The position numbers were made by a program, and so were the translations under genes. A stretch of 18,969 nucleotides of DNA from Stagnihabitans sp043738565 (GTDB lineage: Bacteria; Pseudomonadota; Alphaproteobacteria; Rhodobacterales; Rhodobacteraceae), in contig JAYUGA010000015.1 in NCBI GenBank assembly GCA_043738565.1, forward strand, positions 1 to 18,969, read 5' to 3'. Numbering within the stretch: position 1 is the stretch's first letter; every line of letters begins with the position of its first letter. Below the pieces are notes generated by a model. It was not told the origin of the DNA. It made no database searches and was given only the letters and a program-made list of their open reading frames with translations. This document shows, in pieces, positions 1-8,241 of this stretch.

Positions 1-198
1 GCCTTCGACCAGTTCTACCTGATGACCACCGGGGGGCCGCGCGGCCAGACCTTCACCACGGTCTACTGGATATTCCAGAGCAGCTTCATCCGCTTTGAAC
101 TCGGCTACGGCTCGGCCCAATCGGTGATCCTGATGGTGATCATCACCTCAGCCACCGCATTGCAGTTGTGGCTATCGCGCAAGGGAAACCGGGAATGA
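1..198 (+). CDS. Sugar ABC transporter permease, C-terminal end (partial)
   Basis: This is the last 65 codons of an inner-membrane permease; the 5' part lies outside the window. The reading frame opens with AFDQFYLMTTGGPRGQT and ends in a hydrophobic segment (VILMVIITSATALQLWL) followed by a basic tail and TGA. The pattern F-D-x-F-Y-x-M-T-x-G-G-P and a final transmembrane helix are typical of the MalF/UgpA-like subunit of CUT1 carbohydrate importers. Its stop overlaps the start of the next permease by ATGA, so the two are translationally coupled and probably form the heterodimeric membrane channel. The transported sugar cannot be read from this fragment. The assignment as a CUT1 permease is firm from context (second permease, ATPase, glycosidase). 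Confidence 0.88.
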   Translation, partial: AFDQFYLMTTGGPRGQTFTTVYWIFQSSFIRFELGYGSAQSVILMVIITSATALQLWLSRKGNRE

Positions 199-1049
199 CC
201 GTGGCCCTCCGACCCCGTCGCGTCAGGCGCGGTGAATATCTGGTGGCGGCGCTGTGCGTGGCGATCATCACTATCATGCTGTGGCCGCTGGTCATGTCGT
301 TTCTCGCCTCGATCAAACCGGCCTCCGAAGCGGCCAGCCCGCCGCCGCACTACCTGCCACGGGCGCTGAGTCTGGAAAACTACCGCTCGATCATCGACTA
401 CCATGCCGGCCTCGCCGTCTATGTCGGCAATTCGCTGGCGGTGGCCGGCATGACCATCGTGTTTTGCCTCGTCTTGGCGGTGCCCGCAGGCTATGGCCTC
501 GCCCGTTTCGACATTCCCGGCAAGGAAGTGCTGTTCCTGATCCTGCTCGCCTCGATGATGCTGCCGTTTCAGGCGTTGTTGGTGCCGCTTTACCTGCTGT
601 TTTCCGCAATCGGCCTGACCGCCAGCAAACTCGGCCTCGCCATCCTGCATACCATGCTGCAACTGCCGTTCTCGATCTACCTGATGCGCAATTCGTTCGA
701 GGCGATCCCGAAGGAAATGGAAGAAGCCGCCGTGGTCGATGGTGCCACCAGCCTGTTCGCCCTGCGCCGGGTTTTCCTGCCGCTGGTCATGCCCGGCATG
801 GTCACCGTGGCGCTGTTCGCCTTCATCACCTCGTGGAACGAATTCCTCGGCGCATTGATCCTGATGAACGACGAAAAACAGTTCACCGTGCCGATCATGA
901 TGACCGGGGTCAGCTCTGGCAACTTCGGCTCGGTCAACTGGGGTGGGTTGCAAGCCTCGGTCATCGTGTCGATCCTGCCGTGTCTTTTGATCTATGTGCT
1001 GCTGCAACGCTACTATATCTCCGGCCTGTTGTCGGGGGCGGTCAAATGA
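195..1049 (+). CDS. Carbohydrate ABC transporter permease (MalG/UgpE-like)
   Basis: A 284-residue inner-membrane permease, the normal size for the second CUT1 membrane subunit. Hydrophobic helices lie near residues 15-38, 78-102, 110-137, 145-163, 200-222 and 252-270. The cytoplasmic EAA loop that docks on the ATPase is visible at about 170-197 (EAIPKEMEEAAVVDGA, then FLPL). I chose the ATG at 195 because it overlaps the upstream permease stop as ATGA; a GTG at 168 would add nine residues and overlap more. The stop overlaps the regulator start, again as ATGA. It should work with the preceding permease and the ATPase at 3973 to import a sugar or oligosaccharide. The GH127 enzyme in the same operon suggests an arabinofuranose-containing glycan, but that is inference. 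Confidence 0.93.
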   Translation: MTVALRPRRVRRGEYLVAALCVAIITIMLWPLVMSFLASIKPASEAASPPPHYLPRALSLENYRSIIDYHAGLAVYVGNSLAVAGMTIVFCLVLAVPAGYGLARFDIPGKEVLFLILLASMMLPFQALLVPLYLLFSAIGLTASKLGLAILHTMLQLPFSIYLMRNSFEAIPKEMEEAAVVDGATSLFALRRVFLPLVMPGMVTVALFAFITSWNEFLGALILMNDEKQFTVPIMMTGVSSGNFGSVNWGGLQASVIVSILPCLLIYVLLQRYYISGLLSGAVK

Positions 1050-2065
1050 CCTTCCGCGACCTGCGCCCAACCCCCACCATCCGTGACGTCGCCCGCGAAG
1101 CCGGCGTGTCCATCGGCACCGTGTCCAAGGCGCTGAACAAGACCGGAGCCATCGCTTCTGAGACCCGCGCCCGGGTGATCGAGGTGGCAGAACGCCTGCA
1201 ATTCCGCCCCAACACGCTGGCGAAAAGCCTGCATTCCGGCCTGTCAGGCTCGATTGGGCTGATCTCCAACGACAGTTTCGGCCGCTTCACCATGCCGATC
1301 ATGGAGGGGCTGGAGCGGGTGCTGGCGCCGCAGGGCATCGGCGTCTTCATGTGCAACGCCACCGACGACCCCGCCCGCGAACAGGCCCACGTAGAACAAC
1401 TGATGGCCAAGCAGATCGACGGCATCGTCGTTACCGCCCGCCGGTCGGACCGCCGCCCCGCCGCCCATCTGGAAGGGCTCGGCGTTCCTGTGATCTACGT
1501 CTTTTCCCATTCCGACGACCCCGGCGCGCTGACCTTGCTGCCCGACGACAAGGGCGGCGCGGAACTGGCGGTCAACCACCTCCTGCAGATCGGTCGCCGC
1601 CGTATCGCCCATATCACCGGGCCTGAGCATTTCGAGGCGGTGCAATTGCGCCGCGCCGGCTATCTTGATGCCCTCGCCGCCGCCAATACCGCCGCCCTGC
1701 CCACGCGCAACGGAAAATGGACCGAGGCCTGGGGCCGTGATGCCGTGGCCGACCTTTATGCTCCCGGCCAAACCAACCCCGATGCGCTGTTCTGCGGCAA
1801 CGACCTGATCGCCCGCGGCGCCGCCGATGCTTTGCGCGAATTGGGCCGTTCAGTGCCTGATGACGTGGCTATCGTCGGCTTCGACAACTGGGCGGTCATG
1901 GCCGAAGCCTGCCGCCCGCCCCTCACCTCCATCGACATGAATCTTGCAGAGTTGGGCGCAGAAGCCGGGCGCTGCATGGCCGCGATGATCGGCGGCCAGA
2001 TTGAACACGGCCAGCGCCTGCTGCCCTGTAGCCTCATCACCAGGGCCTCGACGCTCGGGCCCTAA
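1046..2065 (+). CDS. LacI-family transcriptional regulator
   Basis: A 339-residue protein of standard LacI length. The N-terminal helix-turn-helix is at residues 11-33 (TIRDVAREAGVSIGTVSKAL), followed by the hinge helix region (RPNTLAKSLHSG) that fits the minor groove. A periplasmic-binding-protein-like sensor domain follows from about residue 68 (GSIGLISNDSFGRFTMPIMEG); the C-terminal part shows the usual DALFCGND and VAIVGFDNW patterns. The true start is the ATG at 1046, which overlaps the permease stop as ATGA; an open frame reaching back to 254 is only antisense-style noise. It lies inside the sugar operon, so it probably represses or tunes that operon in response to a sugar. No operator can be pointed out, as the operon promoter is outside the window. 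Confidence 0.93.
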   Translation: MTFRDLRPTPTIRDVAREAGVSIGTVSKALNKTGAIASETRARVIEVAERLQFRPNTLAKSLHSGLSGSIGLISNDSFGRFTMPIMEGLERVLAPQGIGVFMCNATDDPAREQAHVEQLMAKQIDGIVVTARRSDRRPAAHLEGLGVPVIYVFSHSDDPGALTLLPDDKGGAELAVNHLLQIGRRRIAHITGPEHFEAVQLRRAGYLDALAAANTAALPTRNGKWTEAWGRDAVADLYAPGQTNPDALFCGNDLIARGAADALRELGRSVPDDVAIVGFDNWAVMAEACRPPLTSIDMNLAELGAEAGRCMAAMIGGQIEHGQRLLPCSLITRASTLGP

Positions 2066-2070
2066 AGGAG
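2066..2070 (+). promoter_or_regulatory. Ribosome binding site that fixes a TTG start
   Basis: AGGAG sits directly after the regulator's stop codon and six bases before the TTG at 2077. The nearby ATG at 2087 is out of frame, so this site supports TTG as the start of the GH127 gene. Confidence 0.7.
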
Positions 2071-2076
2071 AATACC

Positions 2077-3969
2077 TTGCGGAAATATGCCTCCGTCACC
2101 TTCAGCGAAGTGAAAATCACCGGGCCGTTCTGGTCGGAACGGCTCGACACCGTGCTGACCCGCACCATCCCCAGCCAACACCGCCAATTGGCCAGTTTTG
2201 GCATGCTGGAAAGCCTGAAACTGCCGCAACCGGTGCCACCCCTGCGCATTCCCCGCAACCGCCACAACTTCACCACCCAGATTTTCTGGGATTCGGACGT
2301 CGGCAAATGGGTCGAGGCTGCCAGCTATGCCCTGTCGCACCGCCGCGACCCGGTGATCGAGGCGCAGATCGAATCCATCATTGACGATCTGGAAAAATCG
2401 CAAGCGCCGGATGGCTATCTGAACTGCTGGTATCTGGAACGCGAGCCACAGAACCGCTGGACCAACCTGCGCGACAACCACGAACTGTATAACGCCGGTC
2501 ACATGCTGGAAGGTGCCGTCGCCTATTTCCACGCGACGGGCCGCGACCGCCATATGAAGATCATGATGCGCTACATGGACCACATTTCCGCGATGTTCGG
2601 CCCGAATCCCGGCCAGAAACGCGGCTATTGCGGCCATCAAGAAATCGAACTGGCACTGATCAAACTGTATCACGCGACCAAGATCAAGAAATACCTCGAC
2701 CTCGCCACTTATTTCATCGACGAACGCGGGAGCCAGCCGCACTATTTCGACATCGAACGCGAAGCGCGTGGCGAGGCTCCCGAGACGTTCCTGCAAGGCA
2801 CCTACGAATACAGCCAGTCCCACATGCCCGTGCGCGAGCAAACCAAAGTCGTCGGCCACGCCGTCCGCGCCATGTACATGTATACCGCGATGGCCGATCT
2901 CGCCGCTGAACACGGCGATGCGGGCCTGAAAAAAGCCTGCGAGACCCTGTGGGCCGATGTGACCCGCACCCGGATGTATGTCACCGGCGGCTTCGGCCCC
3001 TCGGCCAGCAACGAAGGTTTCACCAAGGATTACGACCTGCCCAACGACACCGCCTATGCCGAAACCTGCGCCTCGGTGGCGATGGTGTTCTGGGCGGCGC
3101 GGATGCTGAACCTCGACCTTGACGGCCAGTATGCCGACATTCTGGAACTGGCGCTCTACAACACCTCTCTGGCGGGCCTGTCGCGGGACGGCACCCAGTA
3201 TTTCTACGACAACAAACTGGAAAGCGACGGGTCGCATCAGCGCTGGGACTGGCACCCCTGCCCGTGCTGCACCATGAACGTCGCCCGTCTGGTCGCCTCG
3301 ATCGCCGGCTATTTCTACTCCGTCGCCGACCGCGAAATCGCGGTCCACCTGTATGGCGGCGCGACCACCACGCTGGCGGTTGCCGGGGGCCAAGTCACCC
3401 TCACCGAAACCTCCAACTACCCGTGGTCCGGCGATATCAGTCTCACATTGGACCCCGAAGCCGCCCGCGATTTCACCCTCGCCCTCCGTATCCCCAACTG
3501 GACCAAGGGGGCTACGGCGAAAGTCAACGGCGCACCCGTCCTGATGACCACCGAACGCGGCTACCTGAAAATCACGCGGCACTGGGCCAAGGGCGACACG
3601 GTGGACCTGAGCCTGCCGATGCCCGCCGAACGCCTGTATGCCCATCCCGACGTGCGGCAGGATGTGGGTCGCGTCGCCCTGCGCCGCGGCCCCTTGGTCT
3701 ATTGCGTCGAACAGCAGGACATCGCCGGTCCCGTCAGCCACCTGCGCCTGCCCGCCAGCGCCACCCTTGCCACCGAGTGGTGCAATGACCTTTTGGGCGG
3801 TATCAGTGTCGTAAAAGCTGAGGCCCAACTGTCCGATGCCATCAATTGGGGCACCGCGCTTTACCGCAACACCCCGCCCGTGAAACAGCCCAGCCCGCTC
3901 ACCGCCGTGCCCTATTACATCTGGTGCAACCGGGGGCCGAACCCGATGCAGGTCTGGTTGCAGGAGTAG
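2077..3969 (+). CDS. GH127-family glycoside hydrolase (beta-L-arabinofuranosidase-like, DUF1680)
   Basis: A 630-residue enzyme with no signal peptide, so it acts in the cytoplasm on imported sugar. An (alpha/alpha)6-barrel domain covers roughly residues 10-420, followed by beta-rich domains. The catalytic and zinc residues known from Bifidobacterium longum HypBA1 (Glu322, Glu338, Cys340, Cys417, Cys418) have clear counterparts: Glu313 (SNEGF), Glu329 and Cys331 (AETC), and Cys397-Cys398 in WHPCPCC. The 16-residue spacing of the two glutamates is identical. The family nucleophile is the first Cys of that pair; the preceding Glu is the acid/base. Family members remove beta-L-arabinofuranose from glycans, though some act on other rare sugars, so the exact substrate is open. 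It starts with TTG behind a good ribosome site and lies between the regulator and the transporter ATPase. Confidence 0.9.
   Translation: MRKYASVTFSEVKITGPFWSERLDTVLTRTIPSQHRQLASFGMLESLKLPQPVPPLRIPRNRHNFTTQIFWDSDVGKWVEAASYALSHRRDPVIEAQIESIIDDLEKSQAPDGYLNCWYLEREPQNRWTNLRDNHELYNAGHMLEGAVAYFHATGRDRHMKIMMRYMDHISAMFGPNPGQKRGYCGHQEIELALIKLYHATKIKKYLDLATYFIDERGSQPHYFDIEREARGEAPETFLQGTYEYSQSHMPVREQTKVVGHAVRAMYMYTAMADLAAEHGDAGLKKACETLWADVTRTRMYVTGGFGPSASNEGFTKDYDLPNDTAYAETCASVAMVFWAARMLNLDLDGQYADILELALYNTSLAGLSRDGTQYFYDNKLESDGSHQRWDWHPCPCCTMNVARLVASIAGYFYSVADREIAVHLYGGATTTLAVAGGQVTLTETSNYPWSGDISLTLDPEAARDFTLALRIPNWTKGATAKVNGAPVLMTTERGYLKITRHWAKGDTVDLSLPMPAERLYAHPDVRQDVGRVALRRGPLVYCVEQQDIAGPVSHLRLPASATLATEWCNDLLGGISVVKAEAQLSDAINWGTALYRNTPPVKQPSPLTAVPYYIWCNRGPNPMQVWLQE
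3962..3966 (+). promoter_or_regulatory. Ribosome binding site of the ABC ATPase gene
   Basis: AGGAG lies within the last codons of the GH127 gene, six bases before the ATG at 3973. It supports that start and continued translation through the operon. Confidence 0.65.
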
Positions 3970-3972
3970 CAT

Positions 3973-5052
3973 ATGGCCCATGTCGAACTGACCGACCTCA
4001 ACAAGACCTTTGGCGCATTCCAGGCCTTGCAAGACATCTCGCTGGACATTGAAAAGGGCGAATTCTGCGCCCTGCTCGGCCCTTCGGGCTGCGGAAAATC
4101 GACCCTGTTACGACTGATTGCCGGTCTGGAAGACGCAACCTCGGGCGAGATTCGCATCAATGGCCGCGACGTGACCGACATGGAACCCGCCGACCGCAAG
4201 ATCGCGATGGTCTTTCAATCCTACGCGCTTTACCCCCATATGAGTGTCGCCGAAAACATCGCCTTCTCGCTGGAGGCGCAGGGCATGGCCAAAGCCCAGC
4301 GCTTCGCCCGCGCCGCCGAGGTCGCAAAAACCCTGCAACTCGACCACCTCCTGGACCGCCGCCCGGCGCTGCTGTCCGGCGGCCAGCGCCAGCGCGTCGC
4401 CATTGGCCGTGCCCTGGTCCGCGACCCCGAGGTGTTCCTGTTCGACGAACCGCTGTCCAACCTCGACGCCATGCTGCGGGTCCAGATGCGGCTGGAACTT
4501 TCCAGCCTGCACCACGACCTTGCCGCCACCATGATCTACGTCACCCATGATCAGATCGAGGCGATGACGATGGCCGACCGCATTGTGGTAATGGACCAGG
4601 GCCGCATCCGCCAGATCGGCGCCCCGATGGCGCTTTACGCCCACCCCGCCGACCGCTTTGTCGCGGCCTTCATCGGTTCGCCGTCGATGAACTTCCTGCA
4701 AGGCCAGATCACCGCCTCCGGCCCGCAAATCACCCTCGACCTTGGCCCTACCGCCAGAGCTTTCAGCCTGACCCCGCGCGCGCCCTCGACCCTGAAAGGC
4801 CCCGCCGACCTTGGCATCCGCCCTGAACATGCAACCCTGACCGCGCCAGACGCAGCCGAAGCCACTCTCCCCGCCCGCATCCGCCTGGTCGAACGCCTTG
4901 GCAACCAGACCCTCGTTCACCTGGAAACCGGCGCTGGCCCCTTTACCCTGCAAGGCCCCGGCGACCTGCCCGCCAAACCCGGCGACAACACCGCCCTCGC
5001 CTTCGATCCCAGCCGCGCCCACGTCTTCGGACCCGATGGTCAGGCGCTGTAA
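3973..5052 (+). CDS. Sugar ABC transporter ATP-binding protein (MalK/UgpC-like)
   Basis: A 359-residue ATPase that powers the permease pair encoded upstream. All nucleotide-binding motifs are intact: Walker A GPSGCGKST (36-44), Q-loop Gln82, signature LSGGQ (134-138), Walker B VFLFDEP (154-160) and the switch His192. From about residue 235 there is a C-terminal TOBE/OB-fold regulatory domain, as in MalK and UgpC; the strand IRPEHATL and the ending DPSRAHVFGPDG are typical. It is the last gene of the plus-strand operon and lies three bases after the GH127 stop. Only 24 bases separate its stop from the stop of the convergent hydrolase gene. Function as a sugar-importer ATPase is certain; the sugar is not. 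Confidence 0.95.
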   Translation: MAHVELTDLNKTFGAFQALQDISLDIEKGEFCALLGPSGCGKSTLLRLIAGLEDATSGEIRINGRDVTDMEPADRKIAMVFQSYALYPHMSVAENIAFSLEAQGMAKAQRFARAAEVAKTLQLDHLLDRRPALLSGGQRQRVAIGRALVRDPEVFLFDEPLSNLDAMLRVQMRLELSSLHHDLAATMIYVTHDQIEAMTMADRIVVMDQGRIRQIGAPMALYAHPADRFVAAFIGSPSMNFLQGQITASGPQITLDLGPTARAFSLTPRAPSTLKGPADLGIRPEHATLTAPDAAEATLPARIRLVERLGNQTLVHLETGAGPFTLQGPGDLPAKPGDNTALAFDPSRAHVFGPDGQAL

Positions 5053-5076
5053 GGCCGGGTTTGTCGCCAGACGCCA

Positions 5077-6179
5077 CTACCGCGTGAATTCATTCGCCAC
5101 ACCAGCCAGCGGCGACAGCACGATCTGCGTTGCGTTCTGCACCGTCAGAACCACCCCCGGCACCAGCCCCAGCCGCGACCGGCGGTCCCGTTCGAACGCA
5201 CCCTGAACGTCGGCGATCCGGTCCAGCAGCAGGATCAGCGCGGCAGAATCCCCGACCAGGAAATGCCCGGCCCCTTTGCTGAACTCGCTTACATCCAGAA
5301 ACGTCACTTTCAAATCCGCGACCCGCGAGACATCGCTCAACGACCCCAGCCGCGCCTCCTGACCTGTCATCGCGGCGGACAGCAGCAGGAACTTGTCGCG
5401 GTCAGAGCCGAAGATCACAAACGGCTGCGGCAGTTTGCCCATCGACCTTGCTTGCTCGCGGAACACGTCGACATCAATGTCCGGCGAGATCAATATCACC
5501 CCGCCAATCAGCGCCAGCGTCCGTTTGTCGCCCCTTATCGCCGCCGACCGCAGCGCCTCCATCGTCAGGCTGGCCCCCATCGAATGCGCCACCAGCAAGA
5601 TCCGCCTGGCCCCGGAAGCCGCGACCTCATGGATCAAACTCTCCAATCCATCGCGGGCAAACAGTGCCGAATCGCGGTCATAGGCATAGCCCAAAGGTTC
5701 GGCAGCCGAGGGCCAGGAATACTGGATCACCGCACCGGGCAGTTGCAGATCATGGGCAAACTGCGCCACGCGATAGGTGCCTTCGGCGAAATTGGTGTTG
5801 TACCCGTGGATGAAAATAACCGCCTCACCATCGGTCGCCGCCAGCTGCTGCTTCAGATCGGCGCGAAAGGCGGCACCGGACAGGTAAACCTTTTCATCGG
5901 TGGTCAGAAACTGGGTCTGCGGGTTGATCGCAGCCCCGCGTTTCGGCCAGTTGATCTCGCCCAGCTTCCGATTCGGCGGGATCGACACGTCATAGCGCGC
6001 GAACCGCACCGCTTCCGACCGCTTGCTGCCAAAACTGCCATCCTGATCCTGAATGCGGGTGGTGCCGATGTAGACCTTTTCCACCGTGCCACCCCCGCCG
6101 CTGCCGCATCCAGCGTCACCTCGCCGCGACGGGTGCAGGACATCAGGACGATCAAGCACAGAACCGAAAGGTGCCTCAT
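5077..6179 (-). CDS. DUF900-type alpha/beta hydrolase, putative lipoprotein, probably frameshifted
   Basis: The main frame encodes an alpha/beta hydrolase: the beta-strand plus oxyanion region AVIFIHGYNTNF, the nucleophile elbow AHSMGAS (Ser codon at 5581-5583), an acidic residue in SPDIDVDVF and a late His in GAGHFLV. This fits the DUF900 esterase-like family. Read alone, that frame would start at 6183 with an unconvincing polar N-terminus (MHEAPFGSVLDRP). In the neighbouring frame an ATG at 6179 gives MRHLSVLCLIVLMSC, a classic lipoprotein signal with the lipobox cysteine at residue 15, running on to EVTLDAAAAG. Adding one G to the G5 run (C5 at 6092-6096 on the plus strand) joins the two frames into GGGTVEKVYIGTTR and a 367-residue protein. 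So this is either a sequencing error or a real inactivating frameshift. Physiological substrate unknown. No strong Shine-Dalgarno is visible. Confidence 0.8.
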
Positions 6180-6279
6180 GCATTTGTGCCGAAAATCATG
6201 GTAAACGCTTCCTGAACGGGAAAGGGACAAACATGCGGCGTCAAGGGCTTAGCCCAGTGTCACACAGGCGGACACCCAT

Positions 6280-7575
6280 TCACAACACATAGCGCGACAG
6301 GTCGGCAGAGCGCGACAGCGCCCCCAGATTGGCCTCGACAAATCCGGCATCAACCACCACAGCCTCGCCCGAGCGTTCCGGGGCCGAGAAGCTGAGTTCC
6401 TCAAACACCCGCTCCATCACCGTATAAAGCCGCCTTGCGCCAATATTCTCGACCGCCTGATTGACCTCCGCCGCGATCCTTGCAAGTGCGGCAATGCCGT
6501 CCGCCGTGAAGCTGACCTGCACCGCTTCAGTCGCCAACAAAGCCGAATATTGCAGCGTCAAAGCATTGTCCGTCTCGGTCAGAATCCGCACGAAATCGCC
6601 CTCGGTCAGCGGCTGCAACTCCACCCGGATCGGCAGTCGCCCCTGCAATTCCGGCAGCAAATCCGAGGGCTTGGCGATGTGGAACGCGCCACTGGCGATG
6701 AACAGGATATGGTCGGTCTTGACCGGGCCATATTTGGTCGAAACCGTCGTCCCCTCGATCAGCGGCAGCAGGTCGCGCTGTACACCTTCGCGCGAAACAT
6801 CCGCCCCCCGCGTATCGGCACGGGCGCAGATCTTGTCGATCTCATCCAGAAACACGATGCCGTTCTGCTGCACCGCCGCCAGCGCCGCCAGTTTGACCGC
6901 CTCGTCATCCAACAGCTTGTCGGCCTCCTGCCCGATCAGCAGGTCATAGCTGGCGGCCACCGTGACGCGCTTCTTCGTGGTCCGCCCGCCAAACGACTTG
7001 AACAGATCCTGCAAACCCTGCATCGGCATTTCCATCCCCTGCCCGCCCATCATCGGAAAAGCAGGCGCCGCATCGGCAATCTCCAGTTCAATCACCGTAT
7101 CGTCCAGCTCGCCGCGCTTCAGCTTGCCGCGAAACAATTCCCGCGTCTGTTCCCGCGCATCCTTGCCCGCCAGCGCCTCAACCACCCGCTCCTCCGCCGC
7201 CTTTTTGGCGCGGGCCGACACTTCCTCGCGCATCCGGGCGCGGGTATCGACCAAGGCGGTATCCACCAGATCGCGGATGATGCTGTCGACATCGCGCCCG
7301 ACATAGCCGACTTCGGTGAACTTGGTCGCCTCAACCTTCAGAAATGGCGCTTTCGCCAGCCTGGCCAGCCGCCGCGCGATCTCGGTCTTGCCGACACCGG
7401 TTGGCCCGATCATCAGGATGTTCTTGGGATACACCTCGTCGCGCAGATCATCGCCCAGCCGCCTGCACCGCCAACGGTTGCGCAAAGCCACCGCGACGGC
7501 CCGCTTGGCCGCGTTCTGGCCGATGATGTAGCGGTCGAGTTCCGAGACAATCTCGCGCGGGGTCAGGTCGGTCAT
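6280..7575 (-). CDS. hslU: ATP-dependent protease ATPase subunit HslU
   Basis: A 431-residue AAA+ unfoldase that feeds substrates to the HslV peptidase in the cytoplasm. The N-terminus MTDLTPREIVSELDRYIIGQ is characteristic. Walker A GPTGVGKT is at 57-64, the pore-loop GYVGRD at 90-95, and Walker B VFLDEID around 241-247. A shorter, variable I-domain lies between about 110 and 220. The C-terminus ends in DLSRYVL, the HslU tail that inserts between HslV subunits and activates them. Its start overlaps the hslV stop as ATGA, so the two are coupled. Length and motifs are normal. Confidence 0.98.
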   Translation of the reverse strand: MTDLTPREIVSELDRYIIGQNAAKRAVAVALRNRWRCRRLGDDLRDEVYPKNILMIGPTGVGKTEIARRLARLAKAPFLKVEATKFTEVGYVGRDVDSIIRDLVDTALVDTRARMREEVSARAKKAAEERVVEALAGKDAREQTRELFRGKLKRGELDDTVIELEIADAAPAFPMMGGQGMEMPMQGLQDLFKSFGGRTTKKRVTVAASYDLLIGQEADKLLDDEAVKLAALAAVQQNGIVFLDEIDKICARADTRGADVSREGVQRDLLPLIEGTTVSTKYGPVKTDHILFIASGAFHIAKPSDLLPELQGRLPIRVELQPLTEGDFVRILTETDNALTLQYSALLATEAVQVSFTADGIAALARIAAEVNQAVENIGARRLYTVMERVFEELSFSAPERSGEAVVVDAGFVEANLGALSRSADLSRYVL

Positions 7576-8129
7576 TTGCGGATCGTCTCCACGGTCAGAT
7601 TGCCATTGGTGTAGACGCAGATATCCGCTGCAATCGCCATCGCCCGCCGGGCAATATCCTCTGCCCCCAGATCGGTCGTCATCAGCCCCCGCGCCGCCGC
7701 CAGCGCGTAATTCCCGCCCGAGCCGATCGCCGCCACATCATGTTCTGGCTCCAGCACGTCGCCCGCCCCGGTGATGACAAACAGCCCGTCGCCATCGGTC
7801 ACGATCAGCATGGCCTCCAGATTGCGCAGGTATTTGTCCATCCGCCAGTCCTTGGCCAGATCGACACAAGCCCGTGCCAGTTGCCCCGGTGCCGCCTCCA
7901 GCTTTTTCTCCAACCGCTCCAGCAAGGTAAAGGCATCGGCGGTAGATCCGGCAAAACCTGCCACCACATCATAGCCACCCGGCGACAGCCGCCGCACCTT
8001 GCGGGCAGTGCCCTTGATCACGGTCTGGCCAATGCTGACCTGACCATCGCCCGCCACGACTACCTGACCACCTCGCCGCACCGCCAGAATCGTAGTGCCG
8101 TGCCAGCCGGGAAACTTGTCTTCCGTCAT
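7572..8129 (-). CDS. hslV: ATP-dependent protease peptidase subunit HslV
   Basis: A 185-residue threonine peptidase that forms the double-ring proteolytic core of HslUV. The N-terminus MTEDKFPGWHGTTIL carries the short propeptide seen in alphaproteobacteria; cleavage after Gly11 would expose Thr12 as the catalytic nucleophile. AGDGQVSIGQT and KVRRL are family hallmarks, as is the SGGNYALAAARG segment. I chose the ATG at 8129, preceded by GGAG about six bases upstream; the frame stays open to 8387 but that extension is not HslV-like and crosses the terminator and part of trxA. It precedes hslU with a four-base overlap. Confidence 0.97.
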   Translation of the reverse strand: MTEDKFPGWHGTTILAVRRGGQVVVAGDGQVSIGQTVIKGTARKVRRLSPGGYDVVAGFAGSTADAFTLLERLEKKLEAAPGQLARACVDLAKDWRMDKYLRNLEAMLIVTDGDGLFVITGAGDVLEPEHDVAAIGSGGNYALAAARGLMTTDLGAEDIARRAMAIAADICVYTNGNLTVETIRK

Positions 8130-8154
8130 CTGCAACTCCGCCCGTTCAAGGCCA

Positions 8155-8182
8155 ATATGGTTCGTGCTGCCGAGCCGCACAA
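8155..8182 (-). promoter_or_regulatory. Possible heat-shock (RpoH-type) promoter of hslVU
   Basis: On the minus strand TTGTGC (8182-8177) is followed after 16 bases by CCATATTGG (from 8160). The -10 part matches the CYATNT-like consensus I know for alphaproteobacterial RpoH; the -35 shares only the TTG core of CTTGAA. It lies about 25 bases before the hslV ATG, between the terminator and the gene. HslVU is a common heat-shock operon, which makes the reading plausible but unproven. Confidence 0.35.
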
Positions 8183-8194
8183 CCCGGCCAAACC

Positions 8195-8223
8195 AAAAGG
8201 GGCACCGGATGGGTGCCCCTTTG
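8195..8223 (-). terminator. Rho-independent terminator after trxA
   Basis: A perfect 11-bp inverted repeat (8196-8206 with 8212-8222, AAAGGGGCACC / GGTGCCCCTTT) encloses a five-base loop. On the minus strand it is followed by TTTTGGTTT, so it should end transcription coming from trxA and insulate hslVU. The plus strand also has TTTGCTTTT after the stem, so it could act in both directions. Confidence 0.85.
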
Positions 8224-8241
8224 CTTTTACGTAAAGCCAGT

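Noticed and set aside
254..1045. Upstream extension of the LacI-type regulator
   Set aside because: It overlaps the second permease in another frame and has shadow-type composition; the ATG at 1046 with an ATGA overlap and immediate helix-turn-helix is the real start.
2062..4032. Long open frame on the minus strand opposite the GH127 gene
   Set aside because: It is antisense to a well-supported gene, rich in Gly/Arg/His/Gln as shadow frames in GC-rich DNA are, and shows no domain.
6245..6255. GGGCTTAGCCC palindrome after hslU as a terminator
   Set aside because: The loop would be too small or the stem only three pairs, and no T-run follows, so I do not call it.
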